A stretch of DNA of 64,000 bases. Origin: Halioxenophilus aromaticivorans (GTDB taxonomy: Bacteria; Pseudomonadota; Gammaproteobacteria; Pseudomonadales; Cellvibrionaceae). Positions 27,389-34,246 of the stretch are shown one piece after another. The number at the start of each line of letters is the position of its first letter. Within the stretch, counting starts at the first letter, position 1. Both the position numbers and the translations under genes were made by a program. The stretch covers positions 4,526,001 through 4,590,000 of the forward strand of contig NZ_AP031496.1 in assembly GCF_042850945.1 (NCBI RefSeq), written 5' to 3'. The notes under the pieces were generated by a model. That model had not been told where the DNA came from, searched no databases, and saw nothing but the letters and a program-made list of their open reading frames with translations.

Positions 27389-27784
27389 GGGGGCGATTTG
27401 GATTCGACGACGGTGACAAAACTTTGAGTGCATGTGGTGATGACAGCCAATCACCTTAATCCAAAGCTGTAAACTAATAGTTGCAAATGATGACAACTAC
27501 GGTGCTCAACTAGCTGCTTAATTGCAGCCTAATTGTTGCACCAACTAGCCGCTACGGCCGCTAGCGGTCTTTAACAAGGTGCCTATACCGCGTTAACGAC
27601 TGTCAATCAGAATAGGATCGCAGCAAAGCACGCTTGGGGCGGCGCTGTTAAACACTTTACCAAGCCAGCACTTAGCACCCTGCCCGTTGGGTCGCCTAGT
27701 GTTAAATTAATAAACGGACCTAAACATGTAGAGCTTAAAGCGGCGCACTGGCGGACGCGGGTTCAAATCCCGCCGCCTCCACCA
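27389..27784 (+). ncRNA. ssrA: Transfer-messenger RNA (tmRNA)
   Basis: About 396 nt. The 5' end GGGGGCGATTTGGATTCGAC pairs with the 3' acceptor CGCCTCCACCA, and the T-arm is CGGGTTCAAATCCCG. The resume codon begins at 27483: GCA AAT GAT GAC AAC TAC and on to TAA at 27519-27521, giving the tag ANDDNYGAQLAA. It is one-piece (not permuted) and CCA is encoded. It rescues stalled ribosomes and marks nascent peptides for ClpXP. The tag is two residues longer than the common ANDDNYALAA form. Confidence 0.97.
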
Positions 27785-27836
27785 AATAAAAAAGGGCCCC
27801 CCAATTCTTGGGGGGCCCTTTTTTATTTGGTGGAGG
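27776..27836 (+). terminator. ssrA terminator within a 29 bp-arm palindrome
   Basis: The core is AAAAGGGCCCCCCAA/TTC/TTGGGGGGCCCTTTT followed by T residues, a strong terminator. The inverted repeat is perfect over 29 bp per arm with a 3-nt loop. The left arm takes in the last nine bases of ssrA, so the right arm ends with GGTGGAGG, the complement of the tmRNA 3' end. Confidence 0.9.
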
Positions 27837-27843
27837 TTGCCGA

Positions 27844-28044
27844 GTTTGGTCTCTCACATGTCCCGGGTTCAAAAATTCGTCGGGAACGAATTTTGACGCC
27901 CAACGGGCGGTCCCGCAGGGATGGCCTACATGGATGTAGGCCACACAAAAATGCAGGACAGCATTTTTGCACATCCGAAGGCTGCCCGAAGGGTGGCGCA
28001 CATGGACGTGCGCCATGAAATCCCGCCGCCGCACTACGAAGCAC
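27844..28044. repeat. Hairpin array, unit A
   Basis: The left flank GTTTGGTCTCTC...GTCCCGGGTTCAAA (27844-27873) and right flank AATCCCGCCGCCGCACTACG (28019-28044) resemble a split copy of the ssrA T-arm. Between them are perfect hairpins: 27872-27894 (9 bp, loop CGGGA), 27897-27909 (5 bp), 27922-27943 (9 bp, loop TGGA), 27946-27969 (9 bp, loop AGGACA) and 27994-28015 (8 bp, loop ATGGAC). No plausible protein is encoded. Confidence 0.75.
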
Positions 28045-28089
28045 GCAACTATCCACACTACCGCTTTTTCATCCGCCTGACGGCAGCGT

Positions 28090-28330
28090 GTTTGGACTCT
28101 CTCGCGTCCCGGGCTACAGAAACCGTCCATGGTTTCTGCCAAAGGCTCGCTTCGCTCATTCAAAAACATTCCCGATGTTTTTGTCACCAATCGTCTGGAA
28201 CGATTGGTACCGCCTCTGGCGCCCAAAGGGGCGAGGCCTGGCAGGATTTTGCTCCTGCAAAACCTACATTCACGCCATCCATGGCGATCGATGGCCTCGA
28301 GCACAATCCTGCAGCCGGACCACGAAACAC
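28090..28330. repeat. Hairpin array, unit B
   Basis: The left flank GTTTGGACTCTC...GTCCCGGG (28090-28113) matches unit A with the same spacing. The right flank AATCCTGCAGCCGGACCACG (28305-28330) matches at 21 of 26 positions. Hairpins: 28117-28138 (8 bp, loop GTCCAT), 28161-28183 (9 bp, loop TCCCG), 28186-28208 (9 bp, loop CTGGA), 28220-28233 (5 bp), 28241-28258 (6 bp) and 28274-28295 (6 bp). The hairpin sequences differ from unit A while the architecture is the same. Confidence 0.75.
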
Positions 28331-28772
28331 TATGCGTAGTACGTAAGGAAACTTCTCAGCTCCAATAGATAGCTGAATTCACATGTGTTCCAAGCTAGTG
28401 ATGAAGAGCCCGCGCAATGCTTCTACAAGAGTCTCAATGACCACCTCTACTGAACGCAAGATAGATCCTCATCCCGATCTCAATAGTTGCCTTAAAAATT
28501 CAAAAATAAATGAATTTGAGCGCCTGACCCACTTTGTGCTGATCGAAAAACAGACCGTCCATGCAAATACAAATAATCAATTGAAGATGAAGATTAAATA
28601 CCCGCGCTACAAAAGCAAAGATAAACTATCGAGATTCCTACCCGACTGACTATATATAGCTACGCATCTGAGATGTTTACAAACAGGACCAGATTTACTG
28701 GCCGCTAGATCGAAGTGGACTATAAGTTTTCGGGACTTCAAAGAAAAGCTTATATTAAGTAGTTTTCGCAGG
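28331..28772. other. AT-rich spacer before the retron
   Basis: 442 bp of clearly more AT-rich DNA than the flanking housekeeping genes. An 88-codon open frame at 28383-28649 (plus) has no recognisable similarity and no good ribosome-binding site; I do not call it a gene, though it could be a remnant. Confidence 0.4.
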
Positions 28773-28802
28773 TTGACAAAAGTCCGTTCGAGAATCAATA
28801 AT
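28773..28802 (+). promoter_or_regulatory. Retron promoter
   Basis: A perfect TTGACA (28773-28778), an 18-nt spacer, and AATAAT (28797-28802). The predicted start is near 28809, at the first base of the presumed a1 repeat. Confidence 0.7.
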
Positions 28803-28807
28803 TCGTG

Positions 28808-28970
28808 CTAGAGACGCGAAATGAGCCGAATTGGCTTAGTCGGGCGCTTCGCCAGACTCAATAATATTGCTTGGATTTATCCCGGAGAGAAGCCTCTGGG
28901 TATCTCCTCCGCAAGCTCCGTCAATCCCCAGAGGCTTCTCTCCGGGGGAGTTAGGTCTCTCAACTATTAT
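28808..28970 (+). ncRNA. Predicted retron msr-msd RNA
   Basis: The short terminal complement AGAGAC (28810-28815) / GTCTCT (28955-28960) is the likely a1/a2 pair. The msr part has two small hairpins, AGCC-GAATT-GGCT and GTC-G-GGCG-CTT-CGCC-A-GAC. The msd part is a perfect 20 bp stem, 28881-28900 with 28927-28946 (starting CCCGGAGAGAAGCC), closed by a 26-nt loop. This order, directly upstream of effector and reverse transcriptase genes, is that of Ec86. The priming G is not certain; a G inside CTAGAG near 28811-28813 is the candidate. The msDNA would be roughly 70-80 nt. Confidence 0.75.
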
Positions 28971-28979
28971 AAGGTCTAA

Positions 28980-29915
28980 ATGGAATTGATGGACCCAAGA
29001 ATACCTATTCTCCAAAGAATTGACTTATCAAAATCCAGGGTTCAATTCAACAAAAAAACTGTTCTATTGTGCGGCGGCAGATACGGCGGGCCAGAAATAC
29101 AAGAAGACGAGTTTCTGTCGATTAGGCACGCATTGTACATTGGCCAAGCACCCAACGATGATTTCGAATACTTACTCGCTGAAACCCATCCAGAATGGAT
29201 ACACGATGGAATTTACCCCAACCTTTTAGAGTATGAAAATAATCTTGCAACCCTATGCACTAGGGTTATCGTAATTCTGGAATCGGCGAGCGCCATCTCT
29301 GAAGCCGGAGTATTTTCCCAAGTTGAAGAACTGAGCAAAAAAACCACTCTTATAATTCCCGACAGACATCACGGGAGTAATTCATATATAGATTTGGGCG
29401 TGGTTAGAAAGATAGAAGAGGACTCAAATAAAAAAAGCCACTATTACCCCTGGCATGAGCACAGACACTCTTCAATCACAAAAGAATTAGCCGAGGAAAT
29501 AAGAGAAGATCTGAAAGAAGTTATTTTAGATGATCACCCACGTCAGTTTTATAAAAATAGTAATACAGGGCATCTTATTATTTTAATTAACCAACTCATA
29601 ATTTTCTTTCAAGCCTTGCTGATTAAAGAACTTGAAAGCTACCTTAAAATATTAGGGCTCGACATATCAGAAAAGCTATTAAAAAAACACTTAAAGCTCT
29701 TGGAAAACTTGGAAGCCATAAGGTTAGTCCCGGTAGGAAATCGCATCTTTTATACGTGTACAAATAGAGAATTATTCCGAATGATAGTTAAAAACTCCAT
29801 TCGCACGGAAGACGAAGTCCGCATCATAGAAGAATGCAAACACTTTTACGAAAACAGCAAAGAAGAGAAAAAAAGACTTCAAGCCATTAAAAAGTCCATG
29901 GGGATACAGCTGTGA
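28980..29915 (+). CDS. Retron effector, nucleoside deoxyribosyltransferase-like with winged helix
   Basis: 311 residues. The N-terminal ~150 residues resemble the N-deoxyribosyltransferase-like domain of the Ec86 effector: VLLCGGRYGG (28-37) corresponds to IFLCGGDVAN, and VIVILESASAISEAGVFSQ (96-114) corresponds to the ESPGSFTELGAF segment, keeping two acidic residues (E101, E108). YIDLGVVRKI also matches. The C-terminal ~110 residues look like a winged helix (LKKHLKLLENLEAIRLVPVGNRIFYTCTN). In Ec86 this protein forms a filament with RT-msDNA and depletes nucleotides once triggered. The ATG at 28980 has AAGG 5 nt upstream. It overlaps the RT gene by 4 bp. Confidence 0.85.
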   Translation: MELMDPRIPILQRIDLSKSRVQFNKKTVLLCGGRYGGPEIQEDEFLSIRHALYIGQAPNDDFEYLLAETHPEWIHDGIYPNLLEYENNLATLCTRVIVILESASAISEAGVFSQVEELSKKTTLIIPDRHHGSNSYIDLGVVRKIEEDSNKKSHYYPWHEHRHSSITKELAEEIREDLKEVILDDHPRQFYKNSNTGHLIILINQLIIFFQALLIKELESYLKILGLDISEKLLKKHLKLLENLEAIRLVPVGNRIFYTCTNRELFRMIVKNSIRTEDEVRIIEECKHFYENSKEEKKRLQAIKKSMGIQL

Positions 29916-30871
29916 GCATAGCGGATAGAATCTCCACAGAACTTTTTGTACGGAAGCATTGGGTTTCCCGAGTTATTGCAAGGGCTCCTCACGCCTACAA
30001 AGAATATAGAATTAAAAAGAAGTCTGGTGGCTATCGGGAAATTGCTCAGCCTGCCCGAGAAACCAAGAGAGTGCAGTACTGGGTCATAGAAAACGTACTC
30101 TCTGAATTTGACGTGCATGATTGCGCCTTTGGCTATGTCCAAGGAAAAAGCATTAAACTGAACGCGGAACAACACAAACACAACCAATATATCGCAAAGC
30201 TAGATATAGAAAATTTTTTCACTTCCATTACCGAAGACCATGTCACCCTTTTCTTTAAAGAAAATACGAAATTCGACGACAATGACATATCCATCCTACT
30301 GAAAATACTTTTAAGGAGGAAGACTGGCGACACAAAAATGGCAATGACAATAGGCGCACCATCCTCCCCCACCCTTTCAAATATATTACTCTGCGATCTG
30401 GACCGAGAAATATACTCCCTATGCGCCCCCATGGGAATTACCTATACCAGGTACGCAGACGATATGAGCTTCTCCACCAATACAAAAGAAATTCTTTTTC
30501 AATTCAGCGATCGAATCATCCCATTAATCACCAAATACAAATATGGAGATTTCAGAATAAATCAAACGAAAACCATTTTTAGAAGCAAACGAAACTCTAG
30601 ACGCATTACCGGCCTATGCATAACGAATGAAGAGAAAGTATCCTTAGGCAGAGCGAGAAAAAGAGAAATCAGCGCAATGATTCACCACTACAAGCTATCC
30701 AAGCTCGATAAAAAGTCCATAATAAAATTGAAGGGGTTGCTTGCCTTTGCACTGGACGTAGAACCCCTATTTGTAGCCAGAATGAAAACCAAGTATAGCC
30801 AAATAACCATCGACAAGATTATGAAGGAAGACTCGGGCAACTATCGGCAAAACAACAATATTCAGTCATAG
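29912..30871 (+). CDS. ret: Retron reverse transcriptase
   Basis: 319 residues. Retron hallmarks are NAEQH (84-88, the NAxxH motif between RT domains 2 and 3), KLDIENFFTS with catalytic D98, GAPSSPTLSN (148-157), YADDMSFS (181-188, catalytic Asp pair) and RITGLCIT (232-238, the VTG-type motif). The C-terminal ~85 residues are the thumb that recognises msr stem-loops. It makes branched msDNA from the upstream RNA. The GTG start overlaps the effector stop (GTGA). Codon use is AT-rich, like the effector, which points to acquisition together. Confidence 0.93.
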   Translation: MSIADRISTELFVRKHWVSRVIARAPHAYKEYRIKKKSGGYREIAQPARETKRVQYWVIENVLSEFDVHDCAFGYVQGKSIKLNAEQHKHNQYIAKLDIENFFTSITEDHVTLFFKENTKFDDNDISILLKILLRRKTGDTKMAMTIGAPSSPTLSNILLCDLDREIYSLCAPMGITYTRYADDMSFSTNTKEILFQFSDRIIPLITKYKYGDFRINQTKTIFRSKRNSRRITGLCITNEEKVSLGRARKREISAMIHHYKLSKLDKKSIIKLKGLLAFALDVEPLFVARMKTKYSQITIDKIMKEDSGNYRQNNNIQS

Positions 30872-30881
30872 GAATCAACGA

Positions 30882-30983
30882 ATGACACTAAAGGAACTGA
30901 CTTCTTTAGACCCACCACAGAGATTTGACGCCAACACTTTTCTCGCTTACAGACTCTCACCCAACGAAGGCGATACGCTATAA
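30882..30983 (+). CDS. Possible small protein after the retron RT
   Basis: 33 codons: MTLKELTSLDPPQRF then DANTFLAYRLSPNEGDTL. An AGGAA site lies 6-7 nt before the ATG, which is 10 bp after the RT stop. It could be a small third retron gene or the surviving start of a truncated gene. I do not recognise the sequence. Confidence 0.35.
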   Translation: MTLKELTSLDPPQRFDANTFLAYRLSPNEGDTL

Positions 30984-31146
30984 GCCCTGCATCACCTCGA
31001 ACTAAAAGCTCCACAGCGGTGTGCGATAAAGCTTAACCCCTTAAAAAACATCCCAGAGATATCTAGAGCTTAGCTTCCAATATATACAATGAAATTCACA
31101 TACCGTAATAATTCTTAGAAATCAAAAACACCTAGATTGTACATAC

Positions 31147-31548
31147 CTACATCCCACACATACTGCGCATATAAACATTAAACGGATCCAGCTCCGGTAA
31201 AAGCTCGACCTTGTTACCCTCTAAATACTGACGCTGGATATTATAGGCCAGCTCTTCTGAGGCTCGAATGCAGGCGAACTTTTCCATGGCGCCGGATTCT
31301 TGCTGATGGTGGTGCACTAACTCGTGCAATAAAACAGAAGCGCCTTGATGGGTTTTTAGGTTGACGGTATCGGCGATGTAGATGGTGTTGCTTTTGTCAT
31401 CGTAGAGCGCGTGCACTGGTCTATCGTAACGCTGATACAACTCGGCTTCTTCGGTTATCACCACGGTGGGTGGCGACTCTATGGTTATTTCGGTATTTAC
31501 TGCTAACCATTCGATAAGTAACGCTAGTAATATTTCCACTGTGTTCAC
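31147..31548 (-). CDS. Small HExxH metallopeptidase-like protein
   Basis: Up to 133 residues with a hydrophobic N-terminus (VEILLALLIEWLAV, probably a signal or anchor), a zinc-protease motif LLHELVHHHQQ (HELVH) and a downstream acidic helix ASEELAYNIQRQYL that could give the third ligand. Similar short proteins are annotated as DUF6647-type; no substrate is known. A GTG start at 31539 with AAAGG 8 nt upstream is as likely as the one at 31548. Confidence 0.65.
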   Translation of the reverse strand: MNTVEILLALLIEWLAVNTEITIESPPTVVITEEAELYQRYDRPVHALYDDKSNTIYIADTVNLKTHQGASVLLHELVHHHQQESGAMEKFACIRASEELAYNIQRQYLEGNKVELLPELDPFNVYMRSMCGM

Positions 31549-31658
31549 CTTTCAAACATGAGCTAACAAAATTAAACATAGACCAATTTAAGGGCTTTGT
31601 TAGCCGTTGCTTTTAAAGTGACACCTAAATAATGCATAGGAAAAAATTTGTGTTGTAG

Positions 31659-31689
31659 ACCACGCACTTCCTACTAATAAGTGCGTGGT
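31659..31689. terminator. Hairpin after mesD
   Basis: A perfect 11 bp stem ACCACGCACTT/AAGTGCGTGGT with a 9-nt loop, about 30 bp downstream of the mesD stop. A short T-run follows only on the plus strand, so its use as a mesD terminator is uncertain. Confidence 0.5.
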
Positions 31690-31719
31690 TTTATGAGGCT
31701 AGCGAATATCATTTCGTGC

Positions 31720-32748
31720 TTACAGCGTCAGCTCTCGCCGCACAATATCTGCCCCGGCACTTAGGGCATTTAATTTACCGCTCGCTACGGAGTGAGGCAT
31801 GGGCGCCATGCCGCAGTTGGTGCATGGGTAGAGCTTATCGGCATCCACAAATTTAAGCGCCTGGCGCAGGGTTGCCGCTACTTGCTCTGGCGTCTCAACG
31901 TTATTAGATGCCACATCAATGGCACCCACCATCACTTTTTTGCCTCGGATCAGTTCGATCAGCTCCATGGGAACACGGGAGTTTTGGCACTCCAGTGAGA
32001 CGATGTCGATGCTGGATTTTTGCAGCTTGGGGAAGACTTGCTCATACTGACGCCATTGCTGCCCCAAGGTTTGCTTCCAATCTGTGTTGGCTTTGATGCC
32101 ATAGCCGTAGCAGATATGTACTGCGGTTTGGCATTGCAAGCCCTGTGCGGCTCGCTCCAACGCGGCTATGCCCCAATCGTTAACCTCATCAAAAAATACG
32201 TTAAACGCCGGCTCATCAAACTGAATAATATCAACCCCTGCAGCCTCCAGTGCTTTGGCCTCTTGATTTAATATTTTGGCAAATTCCCAGGCCAGCTTTT
32301 CTCGACTTTTATAGTGCGCATCGTAAAGCGTGTCGATCATCGTCATGGGGCCAGGCAATGCCCATTTGATAGGCTGCTTTGTTTGCGCGCGCAGATACTT
32401 GGCATCCTCTACAAACACCGGCGCCGGGCGCGTAACCTCCCCCACCACAGTGGGTACGCTTGCGTCGTAGCGATCGCGAATTTTTACGGTTTTACGCTGG
32501 TTAAAGTTTACCCCCGCTAGGTGCTCAATAAAGGTAGTCACAAAATGCTGCCGGGTTTGCTCACCATCACTCACAATATCGATACCGGCTTGCTGCTGGT
32601 TTTGCAACGCGATACTTAAGGCATCTCGTTTGCCTCGCATCAGAGCATCGCCCTGTAATTTCCAGGATGACCATAGAGTTTCTGGCTCTGCCAACCATTC
32701 CGGCTTAGGTAAACTGCCGGCGGTTGAGGTAGGTAATAATGTATTCAT
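31720..32748 (-). CDS. mesD: Core methionine synthase MesD (MetE C-terminal-like)
   Basis: 342 residues matching only the catalytic half of cobalamin-independent methionine synthase. Zinc ligands are H211 and C213 (VHICYG), E253 (SLEC) and C309/C312 (PCTNCGM). FDEPAF (178-183) and the SDGEQ segment (60-64) are substrate-binding signatures. It lacks the MetE N-terminal folate domain. It transfers a methyl group to homocysteine. Of the short core enzymes (MesA-D), MesD works with MesX, and the upstream gene is mesX, so MesD is the right assignment. Confidence 0.88.
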   Translation of the reverse strand: MNTLLPTSTAGSLPKPEWLAEPETLWSSWKLQGDALMRGKRDALSIALQNQQQAGIDIVSDGEQTRQHFVTTFIEHLAGVNFNQRKTVKIRDRYDASVPTVVGEVTRPAPVFVEDAKYLRAQTKQPIKWALPGPMTMIDTLYDAHYKSREKLAWEFAKILNQEAKALEAAGVDIIQFDEPAFNVFFDEVNDWGIAALERAAQGLQCQTAVHICYGYGIKANTDWKQTLGQQWRQYEQVFPKLQKSSIDIVSLECQNSRVPMELIELIRGKKVMVGAIDVASNNVETPEQVAATLRQALKFVDADKLYPCTNCGMAPMPHSVASGKLNALSAGADIVRRELTL

Positions 32749-32837
32749 TTTTTCTCACTGCGTCGTAATTTTTAATAAATGTCGTTTAACTGCGCCGATT
32801 TAAAATAGGGGTTTACCTTACTAACGCCTACCAAAAC

Positions 32838-33824
32838 TTAATGCGCCCGGCCAGCCGCTTGTTGCTTCAACTGGGCTTGATAGGGCTTTATAAAATTCGC
32901 TTCAGCAAACTTCCCCTGCTCCACCGCCAGCTGGCTACGCTCTTCCCGGTCGTACACAACACCGGTGAGAGAATGGTCTGGCTGATCCAGGCTTGGCTGG
33001 TAATTAGCGCCGGCCACCGAGTTAGCATTGTAAATCTCCGGGCGGTATATTTTTTGAAAGGTTTCCATCGTGCTAATGGTACTGATCAGCTCTAAATTGG
33101 TGTAGTCCGTTAGCAGATCGCCTATAAAGTAAAACGCCAATGGAGCCACACTGTTTGGTGGCATAAAGTAACGGACTTGAAGGCCCATTTTTTCGAAATA
33201 TTGCTCGGTTAACGAAGATTCGTTTACCTCGTATTCCACGCCTAAAATTGGGTGTTGATTGCTCAATCGGCGGTAACGTTTGGCGCTAGAGACACTTAAG
33301 CAAATAACCGGCAACTTAGTAAACTGCTGCTGGTACTCCTGCGAGCTAATCAACGCCTGAAACAACTTACCATGCAAAGCGCCAAAATCTTTTGGTATGG
33401 CAATTTGCTGACCGCCCGTGTTATGGCTAGGCAACAAAATACTAAAATCGTAATCTCGCACGTAGGATGAGAAATTATTACCCACAACGCCAGGCAAACG
33501 CTTGTTGGTAGCGGTATCGACTATATGGGTATTTAGCATTTCGATATTGGGGAAGGCGTCGCCGGTAATATTTTGCCCCGCCACACCTACGGCCACGGAA
33601 ACGATATCCAGCGCTAAGCGATAGCGGTTTTGGTTGGGGTTATCCCAATGGGCCAGTGCGTTAAAGCGATTGTCGATCATTCTTAAGGCCGCACGCAGGT
33701 TTTGCACACGGTTATGCCCGCGAGCCAAGTTGGCAAAATTGGTGGTGGTGCGGGTATTCTCGCAGGGCTGATACTGCTCGTTAAAGGGGGAGCAAGTGAT
33801 ACTGAATTGGAATTCTGTTGTCAT
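32838..33824 (-). CDS. mesX: MesX, partner of MesD (DUF1852)
   Basis: 328 residues of the DUF1852 family; conserved stretches include FQFSITCSPFNEQY near the N-terminus, NFANLARGHNRVQNLR, and RYFMPPNSVAPLAFYFIGDLL. MesX is required with MesD for methionine synthesis in bacteria that use this system; its chemistry is not firmly established. The mesX-mesD order and 89 bp spacing indicate one operon. Confidence 0.88.
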   Translation of the reverse strand: MTTEFQFSITCSPFNEQYQPCENTRTTTNFANLARGHNRVQNLRAALRMIDNRFNALAHWDNPNQNRYRLALDIVSVAVGVAGQNITGDAFPNIEMLNTHIVDTATNKRLPGVVGNNFSSYVRDYDFSILLPSHNTGGQQIAIPKDFGALHGKLFQALISSQEYQQQFTKLPVICLSVSSAKRYRRLSNQHPILGVEYEVNESSLTEQYFEKMGLQVRYFMPPNSVAPLAFYFIGDLLTDYTNLELISTISTMETFQKIYRPEIYNANSVAGANYQPSLDQPDHSLTGVVYDREERSQLAVEQGKFAEANFIKPYQAQLKQQAAGRAH

Positions 33825-34246
33825 CGCTTAGGTACCTGTTAGGTTGCTTTGCGCCAGCGCATCACACCCACGGCAAACGTGAGTGCAAACGCACCTGAGC
33901 AGCTAGTGGTGTGCTTTTTACCCAACCTAATGCATGAAAAAAAGTGATTTATTCTAATAAGAGCATGAAAAACACTCATGCAATGCTCAAACGGATGTTA
34001 GAATGCCGGATAAAAGCCCTACTCTTTTGCCATGCCGCCCCCGCCAGAGGCTATAGCTGAGTTCCTGCGCGCTATTGGTCGCCCGGCTGCGAGAGAGAAT
34101 TTACCCACACCAATGTCCGCGATAAAAACACAACCACAGCATCTCTGGGCCGCCTTGCTAGGCCTCGTCTTTATTTAGGATGTTGGGGGGGTGAGAAAGG
34201 CAGAGCAAACGGCTCACCGCTCGTTGAATCACAAATAGGTTTGTCG
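33825..34246. other. mesX upstream region with palindromic operator candidate
   Basis: 422 bp without a gene. Nested inverted repeats GAGCAT...ATGCTC (33961-33966/33983-33988) and GCATGA/TCATGC (33963-33968/33976-33981) overlap a possible minus-strand promoter, TTGCAT-N17-TTATTA. A LysR-type activator such as MetR could bind there. No SAM riboswitch structure was recognised. Confidence 0.4.

Noticed and set aside
27735..28304. A 189-codon minus-strand open frame across the hairpin arrays, ending VEAAGFEPASASAPL
   Set aside because: It reads antisense through the tmRNA 3' end and the hairpins. The EAAGFEP ending is the usual false product of the complement of a T-arm, and there is no ribosome-binding site.
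27840..28340. The hairpin arrays as a CRISPR or integron array
   Set aside because: There is no repeated spacer-repeat unit of constant length, stems differ in sequence, and no cas or integrase gene is present.
28383..28649. An 88-codon plus-strand open frame before the retron
   Set aside because: No recognisable similarity, no good ribosome-binding site, and AT-rich DNA where long frames by chance are common. Kept only as a possible remnant in the spacer entry.
33825..34240. A SAM or cobalamin riboswitch upstream of mesX
   Set aside because: No conserved riboswitch core was recognised; only a palindromic site is present, which fits a protein regulator better.
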